Of a stretch of 13,458 bases of DNA, positions 1 to 6,795 are shown piece after piece. The number at the start of each line of letters is the position of its first letter. Within the stretch, counting starts at the first letter, position 1. The stretch is from a bacterium. GTDB taxonomy: Bacteria > Patescibacteriota > Microgenomatia > UBA1400 > RBG-16-45-19. The stretch is taken from assembly GCA_003247275.1 (NCBI GenBank), contig QKAA01000037.1, positions 1 to 13,458 of the forward strand, read 5' to 3'. The notes under the pieces were generated by a model. The model was not told the origin of the DNA and ran no database searches. It saw only the letters and a program-made list of their open reading frames with translations. Made by a program: the position numbers and the translations under genes.

Positions 1-412
1 GCAAAAAGTAATCAGAAAGATGGTTAATCATAGCGTTCGGTTGACGCAGTTGAGCCAATGGTTTACCTATCAACTGATCAGTGATTACAAAATAGAGATC
101 TTGATAATAGCCTTGGTCGTAATTTTCAGGTACCCAAAATTGAGAAGTAGCTCGGGGGTTAAGACGATTGAATTCATCGTTCCAACGTGACTCAATTTGG
201 GTAACCGCCCCAATTCCTTTGGTAGTCGCAAGTTTAAGAAAATAATGTTGATTTTCTCTCTCAAGTAATCCGAGAACATGACGACTCTCTTGCCACAAAC
301 GAGTTACGGTATAACGCTCGGAGAAAAAAGCATGAACCGGTTCTAAATCTAGCGTTTCAGCTTGACGATAATCGAGCTTTTGTCCATCAATCGAAATTAC
401 AAATGGATCCAT
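1..412 (-). CDS. Aminoglycoside phosphotransferase / kinase-like protein, 5' part (runs off left edge)
   Basis: An open frame starts at ATG 412-410 and reads 137 codons without a stop to the window edge, so the C-terminal part is missing. A good Shine-Dalgarno (AAAGGAG, then four bases) precedes the ATG. The translation begins MDPFVISIDGQKLDYRQ. It looks like the N-lobe of the APH/choline-kinase phosphotransferase fold: a candidate ATP-binding lysine in HYFLKLA (K60), a helix with Glu (IESRW, E74) that could form the Lys-Glu pair, and a hinge-like stretch YFVITDQLIGKPL (residues 107-119). The catalytic loop (HxDxxxxN) would lie beyond the edge, so substrate and activity cannot be judged. Family assignment is inference from the N-lobe pattern; that it is a real gene is well supported by frame and RBS. 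Confidence 0.72.
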   Translation of the reverse strand, partial: MDPFVISIDGQKLDYRQAETLDLEPVHAFFSERYTVTRLWQESRHVLGLLERENQHYFLKLATTKGIGAVTQIESRWNDEFNRLNPRATSQFWVPENYDQGYYQDLYFVITDQLIGKPLAQLRQPNAMINHLSDYFL

Positions 413-435
413 CAGACTCCTTTAGTTATGAGGCA

Positions 436-452
436 ATTATATCCTCTACAAT
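436..452. promoter_or_regulatory. Back-to-back divergent -10 boxes
   Basis: Minus strand: a perfect TATAAT (441 down to 436) would start transcription near 429, giving a 17-base leader that contains AAAGGAG for the kinase-like gene. Plus strand: TACAAT (447-452) would start transcription at about 459, which is the A of the glycosyltransferase ATG. Neither has a convincing -35 or a TG extension. Only 5 bp separates the two boxes, so two polymerases could not occupy them together. The boxes are seen; activity is inferred. Confidence 0.5.
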
Positions 453-458
453 AAAAGG

Positions 459-1892
459 ATGAGGAAACAATTAGGACTAATACTTGTGATAGCGGCTATC
501 ATGCGCCTATCATTTTTAGGTTTAATCGAATTTAAGGCCGACGAAGCTTTAACCGTTTTAAGTCTGCAACAATTCTGGCAACAACCTCACCTGATTCAAG
601 CTGGCCTCGTTTCCAGTACTGGCGCCAGAAACTTTCCTCTATTTCAATACCTTCTTATTCCTGCCGCCAAAGTGAGTTTTGACCCTCGGTTTTTATCCGC
701 CATCATTGGCGCCATCAGTGTCATTATGATTGGTTGGTTTTATGTGGCCACCAAAAAAAGTTTTAACTCCAAAGTAGCTTTGATTGCTTCCATAATTTTA
801 GCCTCAGCGCCGTACCCCGTCCTCTTTTCCCGAAAAATTTGGGCTCAAGATTTCGTTTGGCTGTTTGCCATTCCCATCTATGTCTTAATCTTAAAAATCC
901 GCAAAGGAAACCATAAGCCAATCACGTTGTTCAGCCTCGGCATCTTGCTTTCCCTTCAAACTCAACTTCATGCCTCCGGCTTATTTATCGCCCTTGTTCT
1001 TATCAGTTACTTACTTGTCAAAAAAGTGAAGCTTTGGTGGCCGATAGCAGGGGGAGTTGTTGGCGCCATTCCCGCCCTACCTTATATTTGGCTGCAATTT
1101 ACCTCATCTCCAAGCTTTCCTGATCTTACTGCTTATCAGCAAGCAGCCAATCAATTGCAAAACAAACCCCAATTACTTCACCTATTGCAACCATTTTTCT
1201 ATGTCACTAACTGGGATTGGGAACAAATTATGGGTGCCGTTGATTATCAGCGCTTTACCGCCACCACCCCCGCTCAAGGTATTGGCATGTTGGCAGGTTT
1301 ACTTCTTGCCCTTGGATTAGGCTACGGGCTCTATCAATCCATTAAAACCAAAACTCACCGCTTGTCATCACTCGTCATTAGTAGTCTCGTCATCATTTAT
1401 TTCATCGCCGCTGTCCCTGCAAGGCTCCATTATTATCAAGTCCTTGCTCCCTACATCGCCGTTGTCAGTGCTTGGGGCTTAATCAAACTCTTCAAAACTC
1501 AACCCCTATTTTTGTGGCCCACCGTTGACTTTGTCATTTTCGCCAACCTGCTGTTTACTGGCATGTTTTGGCGCTACCTCTATACAAATCAGGGAGTCAT
1601 GGGGGACTATGGCCTGCCCTACCGCTATAGCGTGGCAAGAGTTGAGCAAGTAACCGCCGCCTATCAAACTCGTCCCGACAAAAATACCATCAATACCTAT
1701 GCTTTTTTTGATCCCGTTTCCGCCAAACTCACCAATAGTGCCTCAATTCACGCCACTTTAGCCCAATATTTCTATACCCAAGATGATTTTGCTCTCGCCT
1801 CCACCGAAGCTCAAACTGCAGTCAGTCTTGCCCCCCACATTCCCTACTTCCAACAACTTCTAGATGAACTAAATAATCAAAAACAAGAATAG
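459..1892 (+). CDS. GT-C family membrane glycosyltransferase (PMT/ArnT-like) with short C-terminal soluble tail
   Basis: This 477-residue polytopic membrane protein has about 10-12 hydrophobic segments. The early part fits GT-C glycosyltransferases that use lipid-linked sugars (PMT_2/ArnT type): a first membrane helix, then an acidic pair in FKADEAL (D28, E29) where the family carries its catalytic acid, then a loop with RNFPLFQYLL (58-67), a usual feature after the first external loop. The probable role is adding sugar from a polyprenyl-phosphate donor to a surface glycan or protein; donor and acceptor cannot be read from sequence. The last 85 or so residues are soluble, with one TPR-like helix pair (about 431-458). 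No Shine-Dalgarno is present, and a -10 box ends 6 bases before the ATG, so the transcript may be leaderless. An alternative start is Met15. The stop abuts the stop of the opposing transporter gene. Confidence 0.75.
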   Translation: MRKQLGLILVIAAIMRLSFLGLIEFKADEALTVLSLQQFWQQPHLIQAGLVSSTGARNFPLFQYLLIPAAKVSFDPRFLSAIIGAISVIMIGWFYVATKKSFNSKVALIASIILASAPYPVLFSRKIWAQDFVWLFAIPIYVLILKIRKGNHKPITLFSLGILLSLQTQLHASGLFIALVLISYLLVKKVKLWWPIAGGVVGAIPALPYIWLQFTSSPSFPDLTAYQQAANQLQNKPQLLHLLQPFFYVTNWDWEQIMGAVDYQRFTATTPAQGIGMLAGLLLALGLGYGLYQSIKTKTHRLSSLVISSLVIIYFIAAVPARLHYYQVLAPYIAVVSAWGLIKLFKTQPLFLWPTVDFVIFANLLFTGMFWRYLYTNQGVMGDYGLPYRYSVARVEQVTAAYQTRPDKNTINTYAFFDPVSAKLTNSASIHATLAQYFYTQDDFALASTEAQTAVSLAPHIPYFQQLLDELNNQKQE

Positions 1893-2795
1893 TTACACTT
1901 GTGTATCAGCAACAACAGATTGTGGTCGACTCATTCGCCAAAAGGTCATCAGCAAACTACTAATAATGCTGGCAATTAAGACTGCTTGAATTAGTTGAGT
2001 CAATCCCATCGAGCCTGAAGTAATCATAGTTAAGCTAGATGTAATCACAGTCGCTCCAACCAACACTGACGAAACTAAAGTCACTGGTGCTACCCGGATT
2101 GCTCGATACCAAGTCATCACGTAACCAAACAGCAAAGCTCCAGTAATTGCCAATCCTTGCCATTGAACCAACGTAATACTAGAGACAAGTGCCGCTTTTC
2201 CACTCAACAACATATATGCACCCAAGAAAACTGAACCTAACACCATCCGACCAAACACCAGCAAATCAACAGAAATATCACTGGCATATTTTTTAATCAT
2301 GATCGTTTCCACTGACCATAATAATGTTGCTGCCAAAATCATCAGGTGACCAACACCAAAGGTAGAAAACCAAGAACCATTAATAAAGTTTGTCGCATAT
2401 AAACCAAGCACCGAGAGCCACATACCTTTTGACACTTTTTCTTTAAGTAAGGGTAATGCCATCAGCGCGATCCACAAAATCATGCTTTTATGAATCAGGG
2501 TGCCATCAACGGCTCCTGTTTGCTTCAGGCCAGTAAAGAATAATCCAAAGGCCACACTCCCGCCTACCATGGCAATCACTAGCAATTTAAGCCAACTTGC
2601 CAATGATAATGTTTTAAACAATGAAATTTTTTTATGAGCCAACATCCACGCCACCACCAATAGTCCCACCATCGAATTTTTTATTGTCGTCTGCACAATT
2701 GGATCCATGCCCTTGACTAGCTGACCGTTAGCAAAAATAGCCACTCCCGAAATCAACATGGTGACCAATGAAAACACGATGCCTTTATTTTTCAT
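1893..2795 (-). CDS. EamA/DMT-superfamily transporter
   Basis: From the preferred start (MKNKGIVFSL) the product is 300 residues with about ten hydrophobic helices in two five-helix halves, the usual size and shape of EamA (drug/metabolite transporter) permeases. The first half holds IFANGQLVKGMDPIVQT, a typical EamA N-terminal helix pattern, and the second half starts near GHLMILAATLLWSVETIMIKK. The substrate is unknown; members export amino acids, nucleosides or other metabolites. The frame is open to an upstream ATG at 2819, but ATG 2795 has GGAAGG ten bases upstream, so it is preferred. A minus-strand TACAAT at 2840-2835 could be its -10. It converges on the glycosyltransferase with zero bases between the stop codons, so there is no room for a conventional terminator. 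Confidence 0.8.
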   Translation of the reverse strand: MKNKGIVFSLVTMLISGVAIFANGQLVKGMDPIVQTTIKNSMVGLLVVAWMLAHKKISLFKTLSLASWLKLLVIAMVGGSVAFGLFFTGLKQTGAVDGTLIHKSMILWIALMALPLLKEKVSKGMWLSVLGLYATNFINGSWFSTFGVGHLMILAATLLWSVETIMIKKYASDISVDLLVFGRMVLGSVFLGAYMLLSGKAALVSSITLVQWQGLAITGALLFGYVMTWYRAIRVAPVTLVSSVLVGATVITSSLTMITSGSMGLTQLIQAVLIASIISSLLMTFWRMSRPQSVVADTQV

Positions 2796-2834
2796 GAGGC
2801 AAATACCTTCCATAACCATTAACTAACAACAATC

Positions 2835-2840
2835 ATTGTA
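2835..2840 (-). promoter_or_regulatory. Candidate -10 box for the EamA gene
   Basis: TACAAT on the minus strand (2840 to 2835) would start RNA near 2828, about 33 bases before the preferred EamA start. The -35 position falls on the TTGACA that belongs to the plus-strand promoter and matches the consensus poorly in this orientation. The two divergent promoters therefore overlap. Confidence 0.35.
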
Positions 2841-2857
2841 GCTTAAATCACCACCGC

Positions 2858-2886
2858 TTGACACTAACTACATTTGTGATATATTT
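2858..2886 (+). promoter_or_regulatory. Strong sigma-70-type promoter of the membrane protein/HTH cassette
   Basis: A perfect TTGACA (2858-2863), a 16-bp spacer and TATATT (2880-2885) are preceded by TGA (2877-2879), which gives an extended -10. The predicted start is near 2892, followed by a short AT-rich leader and a good Shine-Dalgarno (AAGGAG, 2914-2919) before ATG 2925. It is the best consensus promoter in the window. Confidence 0.7.
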
Positions 2887-2887
2887 C

Positions 2888-2912
2888 TAACATAATGTTA
2901 TAAATATATAAC
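2888..2912. repeat. Two overlapping inverted repeats at the cassette start site (candidate operator)
   Basis: TAACATAATGTTA (2888-2900) is a perfect 13-base palindrome around a central A. It overlaps GTTATA-AATA-TATAAC (2897-2912), a perfect 6+4+6 inverted repeat. They cover the predicted transcription start and the leader just downstream of the -10 box. This is where a repressor dimer, such as the XRE regulator encoded second in the cassette, would block initiation. The repeats are seen; the role as operator is inferred. Confidence 0.5.
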
Positions 2913-2924
2913 TAAGGAGACACT

Positions 2925-3356
2925 ATGATTGGTAGGGCTGAATGGTTTAGTCGAAGAAAATATGGCGGTTGGGGACTATCAGTAAAAACCTGGCAAGGAT
3001 GGTTATATGTTATTGCCGTTGGCGGAATTAGCTTTGCGTTATTGAATGTACCATTTATCAGCGAATCAGTTCGCATGCCCCTAACATACGGCTGGCTCGC
3101 TATCGCTTGCTTAGACATTTTGCATATTATGGCCACCCTCAAGAAAGATGAAATGGAAGTACGCATTGAAGCCTTGGCAGAACGAAATGCATCCTGGGCC
3201 ATGATTGGAGCCCTTGTCATTGGTGTGGCCTATCAAACCGCTCAAACTGCCGTATCCGGTAATCAGCAAATCGATATGTTTCTCATTGCCACCTTGGTGG
3301 CAGGTGTAGTGGCCAAAGCCATAACTAACCTTTGGTTAGAACGGAAGGGTATTTAA
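2925..3356 (+). CDS. Small four-helix membrane protein, DUF2178-like
   Basis: This 143-residue protein has four hydrophobic segments, at about 25-42, 53-71, 92-109 and 117-136. Between helices 2 and 3 is a charged stretch, [16 protein letters not shown] (about 73-88), followed by helix 3. That resembles the D-E-x-x-x-x-I pattern of DUF2178-type membrane proteins, which often occur next to a small XRE/Cro regulator. The function is unknown. It has a strong promoter and Shine-Dalgarno (AAGGAG, five bases from ATG). Its stop codon overlaps the start of the HTH gene by one base (TAATG), so the two are almost certainly translationally coupled. The DUF name is from pattern memory and is less certain than the membrane topology. 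Confidence 0.65.
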   Translation: MIGRAEWFSRRKYGGWGLSVKTWQGWLYVIAVGGISFALLNVPFISESVRMPLTYGWLAIACLDILHIMATLKKDEMEVRIEALAERNASWAMIGALVIGVAYQTAQTAVSGNQQIDMFLIATLVAGVVAKAITNLWLERKGI

Positions 3357-3550
3357 TGGACAATAAAATTAAAGAATTACGCCAAACTCAAAATCTGACC
3401 CAACAACAACTGGCTGACAAAGTTGGAGTTCGGCGCGAAACCATAGTCTTTCTTGAACAGGGGAAATATAACCCCTCACTTAAATTAGCTAGCGATGTGG
3501 CCAAAGCCTTAGGAAGCCACGTCGAAGCTGTCTTTTATCTCGACAAGTAA
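3356..3550 (+). CDS. XRE/Cro-family HTH transcriptional regulator (64 aa)
   Basis: This is a minimal Cro/C1-type helix-turn-helix protein that is essentially only the DNA-binding domain. The HTH lies in [20 protein letters not shown] (about 15-34), followed by [19 protein letters not shown], the typical second half of the fold, and the hydrophobic tail VEAVFYLDK. The frame is open upstream to 3332, but ATG 3356 is preferred: it overlaps the previous stop (TAATG), has GGAAGGG six bases upstream, and gives [10 protein letters not shown], the usual N-terminus. Small regulators of this type paired with a membrane protein usually act on their own operon. The overlapping palindromes at 2888-2912 are the obvious candidate site. 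Confidence 0.85.
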   Translation: MDNKIKELRQTQNLTQQQLADKVGVRRETIVFLEQGKYNPSLKLASDVAKALGSHVEAVFYLDK

Positions 3551-3560
3551 GTCTTCTCCG

Positions 3561-3569
3561 TGCTACGCT
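3561..3569 (+). promoter_or_regulatory. Candidate extended -10 (TGCTACGCT) of the exchanger gene
   Basis: A TGn-TAnnnT element ends ten bases before the ATG at 3580. It would start RNA about four bases before the codon, so the message would be almost leaderless. No Shine-Dalgarno is present; the ATG is preceded by an A-rich run. A very similar element (TGGTAGCCT) lies at the same distance before the exonuclease gene. Confidence 0.4.
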
Positions 3570-3579
3570 TAAAAAACAT

Positions 3580-4575
3580 ATGATCAGTGCTTCTCTCGAA
3601 GCTGTTGCTGGGCAATGGGCCCTCCTCCTTATTTTTGGTGTTATTTTGATTGGGGCAACCAGGTCAATTTCCCTTATTTGTCAGTCTTTTTTAAGTGTTA
3701 AACTGGTTAACAAACCAGGGTTTCAGTCACTCCTGGCTGGAATTTTTTCCAGCCTACCAGAATTATTTTTAACTATCGCCGCTCTGTTTTATCAACAAGG
3801 GGAATTAGTTGTGGCCCTTCTGCTGGGAGCAAACCTAGCTAATCTCTCTTTAAGTATTGGTATCGCCGCCACCTTGGCTGGACCCTTAACTGCTCGCGAT
3901 AAATTATTTGACTCCGATAGTGCCAGCATTTTTTTATTAAGCGCCCTGCCACTGTTATTGCTCTCTGATTTTCAATTGACTCACCTTGAAGGTCTTGGCT
4001 TAATTCTGGCTTACCTTATTTTCTTAAATCGTGATCACCTCATTGGCCCCAAATCAGTAAAACACACTCACGCCAAAGCTGAAGATTACATCAAACAACT
4101 CCTCCACAATCTCACTAAAGCCACCAGGATTAAACAATCGATTCAGTTGGCAAGTTCCATTATCATCGCTATGTTGGTTTCCTTAACTCTTATTTTTATT
4201 GCCGCCAATTCCTCCACCAACACGTTGAACTCTCCCTTTCTTTGGGGGCTGATTCCGCTAGCCATTGTTGCCAGCATCCCCGAACTACTCTTTGAAGCTA
4301 AACGTCTCCACCGCCGGCAATCTCGGATTGTGTTTGGTAGCCTCACTAACTCTTTGGCCACTAATAGCACGGCGCTTTTGGGATTTGCCGCCTTCATTCA
4401 ACCTATTTCCCTAACAGTCAATAAAACGTTTTACCTTGCCCTCGTCGTCAGCTATATTCTCATTTTCATTCTTTTCTGGATTTTTGCTCGCAGCAAACAC
4501 GCCCTAAACCGCCTCGAAGGAATTCTGCTGATTGGTGCTTACGTCAGTCTTTTGGTAGTTATCACTTCACTCTAA
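3580..4575 (+). CDS. Sodium/calcium exchanger family (CaCA-like) membrane antiporter
   Basis: This 331-residue polytopic protein has two related blocks that match the alpha repeats of Na+/Ca2+ exchangers. Alpha-1 is at about 50-98: FSSLPELFLTIAA (E61), then GANLANLSLSIG. Alpha-2 is at about 223-270: VASIPELLFEA (E235), then GSLTNSLATNSTALLG. The glutamate in each S-(L/I)-P-E motif is a key ion ligand in the family, and both are present. A hydrophilic loop rich in Lys and His (about 150-187) separates the halves. It should exchange a cation for Na+ or H+; the ion cannot be assigned because the second motif of each repeat is looser than the canonical GSNIFN. It ends 3 bp before the stop of the opposing valS gene. 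Confidence 0.8.
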   Translation: MISASLEAVAGQWALLLIFGVILIGATRSISLICQSFLSVKLVNKPGFQSLLAGIFSSLPELFLTIAALFYQQGELVVALLLGANLANLSLSIGIAATLAGPLTARDKLFDSDSASIFLLSALPLLLLSDFQLTHLEGLGLILAYLIFLNRDHLIGPKSVKHTHAKAEDYIKQLLHNLTKATRIKQSIQLASSIIIAMLVSLTLIFIAANSSTNTLNSPFLWGLIPLAIVASIPELLFEAKRLHRRQSRIVFGSLTNSLATNSTALLGFAAFIQPISLTVNKTFYLALVVSYILIFILFWIFARSKHALNRLEGILLIGAYVSLLVVITSL

Positions 4576-4578
4576 AAG

Positions 4579-6795
4579 TTAACCGTTTCCATTGGCGCTG
4601 GGCCAAGATTGGTGAATCAACAGTGAGTTATCTGTCACCACTTCTTGCCAAATTGCTTCGGTCACAAACGGCATAAACGGGTGCAGTAATCTGAGCCAAG
4701 TTTTTAGTCCCTCAAATAAGACTGTGGTTGAAATTTCTCCTTTTTTGCACTGTTCAATCGCGATATCGCAATACCAATGCCAAAATTCGTTATGAGCTGT
4801 TTCTGCTGCCAACCCAATTTTAAAATCGTTCAACTGTTGAGTGATCAGAGTGATAGTGCGATTAAGATAGGTCGTAAATTCTTCATCATGAACTTGATCG
4901 GTGGTCACAGATTCAGCCTGTTTCATTTGCACAAATCGGGCCGCATTCCACACTTTATTAGTAAAGTTGCGCATGCCCTTCACTTTCATTTCGCCCACCG
5001 CCGAATCATGTCCTGCTGTGGTGCTCATCACCAAAGCCATCCTCAAAGCATCAGCTCCATATTTCTCCACCAAAGTCAGGGGATTAACCACGTTACCTTT
5101 ACTCTTACTCATTTTCTGACCCTTCTCATCTCGAACCAAGCCATGCAAATACACATCCTTAAATGGCATTTTCCCGGTTAAATAAACTCCCATCATCATC
5201 ATTCGCATCACCCAAAACATCAAAATATCATAGGCAGTTTCCATCACCGCGGTTGGGTAGTAATAATCAAAATCTCCTGGCTTATTGGTTTTCAAGGATA
5301 CTACCGGCCACTGGCTTGAAGAAAACCACGTATCAAAAGTATCGGTTTCTTGTAAATAATTCTCACCCGGTTTAGTTCGACTCACCACATAGTCAGCCTC
5401 TTTCGGAGCCGACAAACTTTGCAAGCCCGCTTCAATTTCTTCAATCGAATAACGTTGCAGTAATTCATCAATTAAACCAGTCACCACTTCCTGTTGTTTG
5501 GTAATAAATTTAATCGTTAAATTCGTTTTCGTTGCCTCATACCAAATCGGCATGCGAATACCCCACACAATTTGGCGAGAAATGTTCCAATCATGCAAGT
5601 TAGTTAACCAGTGTTTCAAAATCTTATCGTGACCTGCACCATGCACGGTCGTTTCTTGTCGATCTAAAGCGGCAAGCACGGGTTTGGTTAATGGTTTGAC
5701 CCGAATAAAAAACTGAGCCATGGGTAATGGTTCGATCACGCTGCCACAGCGATAACACGTTGACACATTGTGGTGATAGGCAGAATCGATATGATCCAGT
5801 AGTCCTTTTTCTTTCAATTCAGCCACTGATTTTTCTCGAGCTGGCATCACTTTGAGACCCACATAATCAGGTGAAGTCGTTTCCAACAATCTTCCATCAA
5901 AGCCAATTGCCTGAATAAACGGCAAGTTGTGCCGCTGTCCGATCTCATAATCAGTCGGGTCATGAGCTGGAGTAATCTTTAAGGCTCCAGTTCCAAATTC
6001 TGGATCCACCGCTTCATCAGTAATAATCGGCAATAAAGCTCCAGTTAACGGATTACGTACTTGTCTATCCTTTAATTCTGCTGCCCGAGGATGAGTTGGA
6101 TGAATCGCCACTGCTACATCAGCAAAAATAGTTTCTGGTCTAACCGTGGCCACCATCAGTGGTTCACCGTCGCCCTCCAACGGATAGGTAACGTAATAGA
6201 GCGCATCATCTCGTTCCACATACTTCACTTCTAATTCCGAATAAGCCGTGCCGCATTTAACACAGTAATTAACTAATCGCTCGCCCCGATAAATCAAGTT
6301 GTCACTCGCCATCTTTTCAAAGGTAGTTAACACTTGATCGACGACGTCTGGATCAAGGGTAAATTTATACCGCTCCCAATCAGCACTAGCCCCCAACTGT
6401 TTCATTTGATCTAAAGCCACACTGGAATTTTCATGCACATAATCCCAAATCGATTGATACAGCGTTTCCCGATCAAATTGGAACCGTGATTTACCTTCTT
6501 TGGACAACTTCTTTTCAAACACATACTGGGTTTCAATGCCGGCGTGATCTGTTCCCGGCACCCAAAGTGAGGCTTCACCCAACATTCGGTGATACCGAAT
6601 CAACATATCCTCAATTGAAACAAACATCGCGTGACCCACATGTAGCGGGTCATTAGCATTTGGTGGTGGCATGATGATACAAAATGGTTTTTTGCCATCA
6701 GCACTACTAGCTTCAGGTGCAGCAAAAGCATTGGCCTCTTGCCACTTTTTGTAAATAGTTGTCTCAAATTGAGAGTGTTCGTATCGAGAATCCAT
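4579..6795 (-). CDS. valS: Valyl-tRNA synthetase, compact form
   Basis: Class I aminoacyl-tRNA synthetase charging tRNA-Val with valine. The HIGH motif is HVGH (52-55) in PPPNANDPLHVGH, followed by WVPGTDHAGIETQ (78-90), which marks ValRS rather than IleRS or LeuRS. The CP1 editing domain spans about 190-345 with TVRPETIFADVAVAIHP (217-233) and GTGALKITPAHDPTDYE (268-284). Two CxxC pairs, CVKC (178-181) and CYRC (347-350), flank it and could hold zinc. WNISRQIVWGIRMPIW (403-418) and KMSKS (561-565) complete the catalytic core. At 738 residues it is shorter than typical bacterial ValRS (about 870-950) and stops just after the anticodon-binding helices, so the C-terminal coiled-coil tRNA arm is missing. 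The start at 6795 has GGAGGG eight bases upstream. A T-box leader precedes it. Confidence 0.96.
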   Translation of the reverse strand: MDSRYEHSQFETTIYKKWQEANAFAAPEASSADGKKPFCIIMPPPNANDPLHVGHAMFVSIEDMLIRYHRMLGEASLWVPGTDHAGIETQYVFEKKLSKEGKSRFQFDRETLYQSIWDYVHENSSVALDQMKQLGASADWERYKFTLDPDVVDQVLTTFEKMASDNLIYRGERLVNYCVKCGTAYSELEVKYVERDDALYYVTYPLEGDGEPLMVATVRPETIFADVAVAIHPTHPRAAELKDRQVRNPLTGALLPIITDEAVDPEFGTGALKITPAHDPTDYEIGQRHNLPFIQAIGFDGRLLETTSPDYVGLKVMPAREKSVAELKEKGLLDHIDSAYHHNVSTCYRCGSVIEPLPMAQFFIRVKPLTKPVLAALDRQETTVHGAGHDKILKHWLTNLHDWNISRQIVWGIRMPIWYEATKTNLTIKFITKQQEVVTGLIDELLQRYSIEEIEAGLQSLSAPKEADYVVSRTKPGENYLQETDTFDTWFSSSQWPVVSLKTNKPGDFDYYYPTAVMETAYDILMFWVMRMMMMGVYLTGKMPFKDVYLHGLVRDEKGQKMSKSKGNVVNPLTLVEKYGADALRMALVMSTTAGHDSAVGEMKVKGMRNFTNKVWNAARFVQMKQAESVTTDQVHDEEFTTYLNRTITLITQQLNDFKIGLAAETAHNEFWHWYCDIAIEQCKKGEISTTVLFEGLKTWLRLLHPFMPFVTEAIWQEVVTDNSLLIHQSWPSANGNG

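Noticed and set aside
85..279. 64-residue minus-strand ORF
   Set aside because: It is an out-of-frame shadow of the kinase-like gene (1-412, minus), which has the better RBS and a family-like translation.
632..1070. Several GGCGCC palindromes (about 630, 708, 1061) as a dispersed repeat
   Set aside because: They fall at Gly-Ala or Ala codons in coding frame with no common longer context, so codon use explains them.
3332..3355. Upstream start giving a 72-residue HTH protein
   Set aside because: The TAATG overlap, the GGAAGGG placement and the usual [10 protein letters not shown]-terminus favour ATG 3356.
4777..5181. 134-residue plus-strand ORF with Cys and His
   Set aside because: It lies antisense within the conserved valS coding region; the Cys/His content reflects valS codons read backwards.
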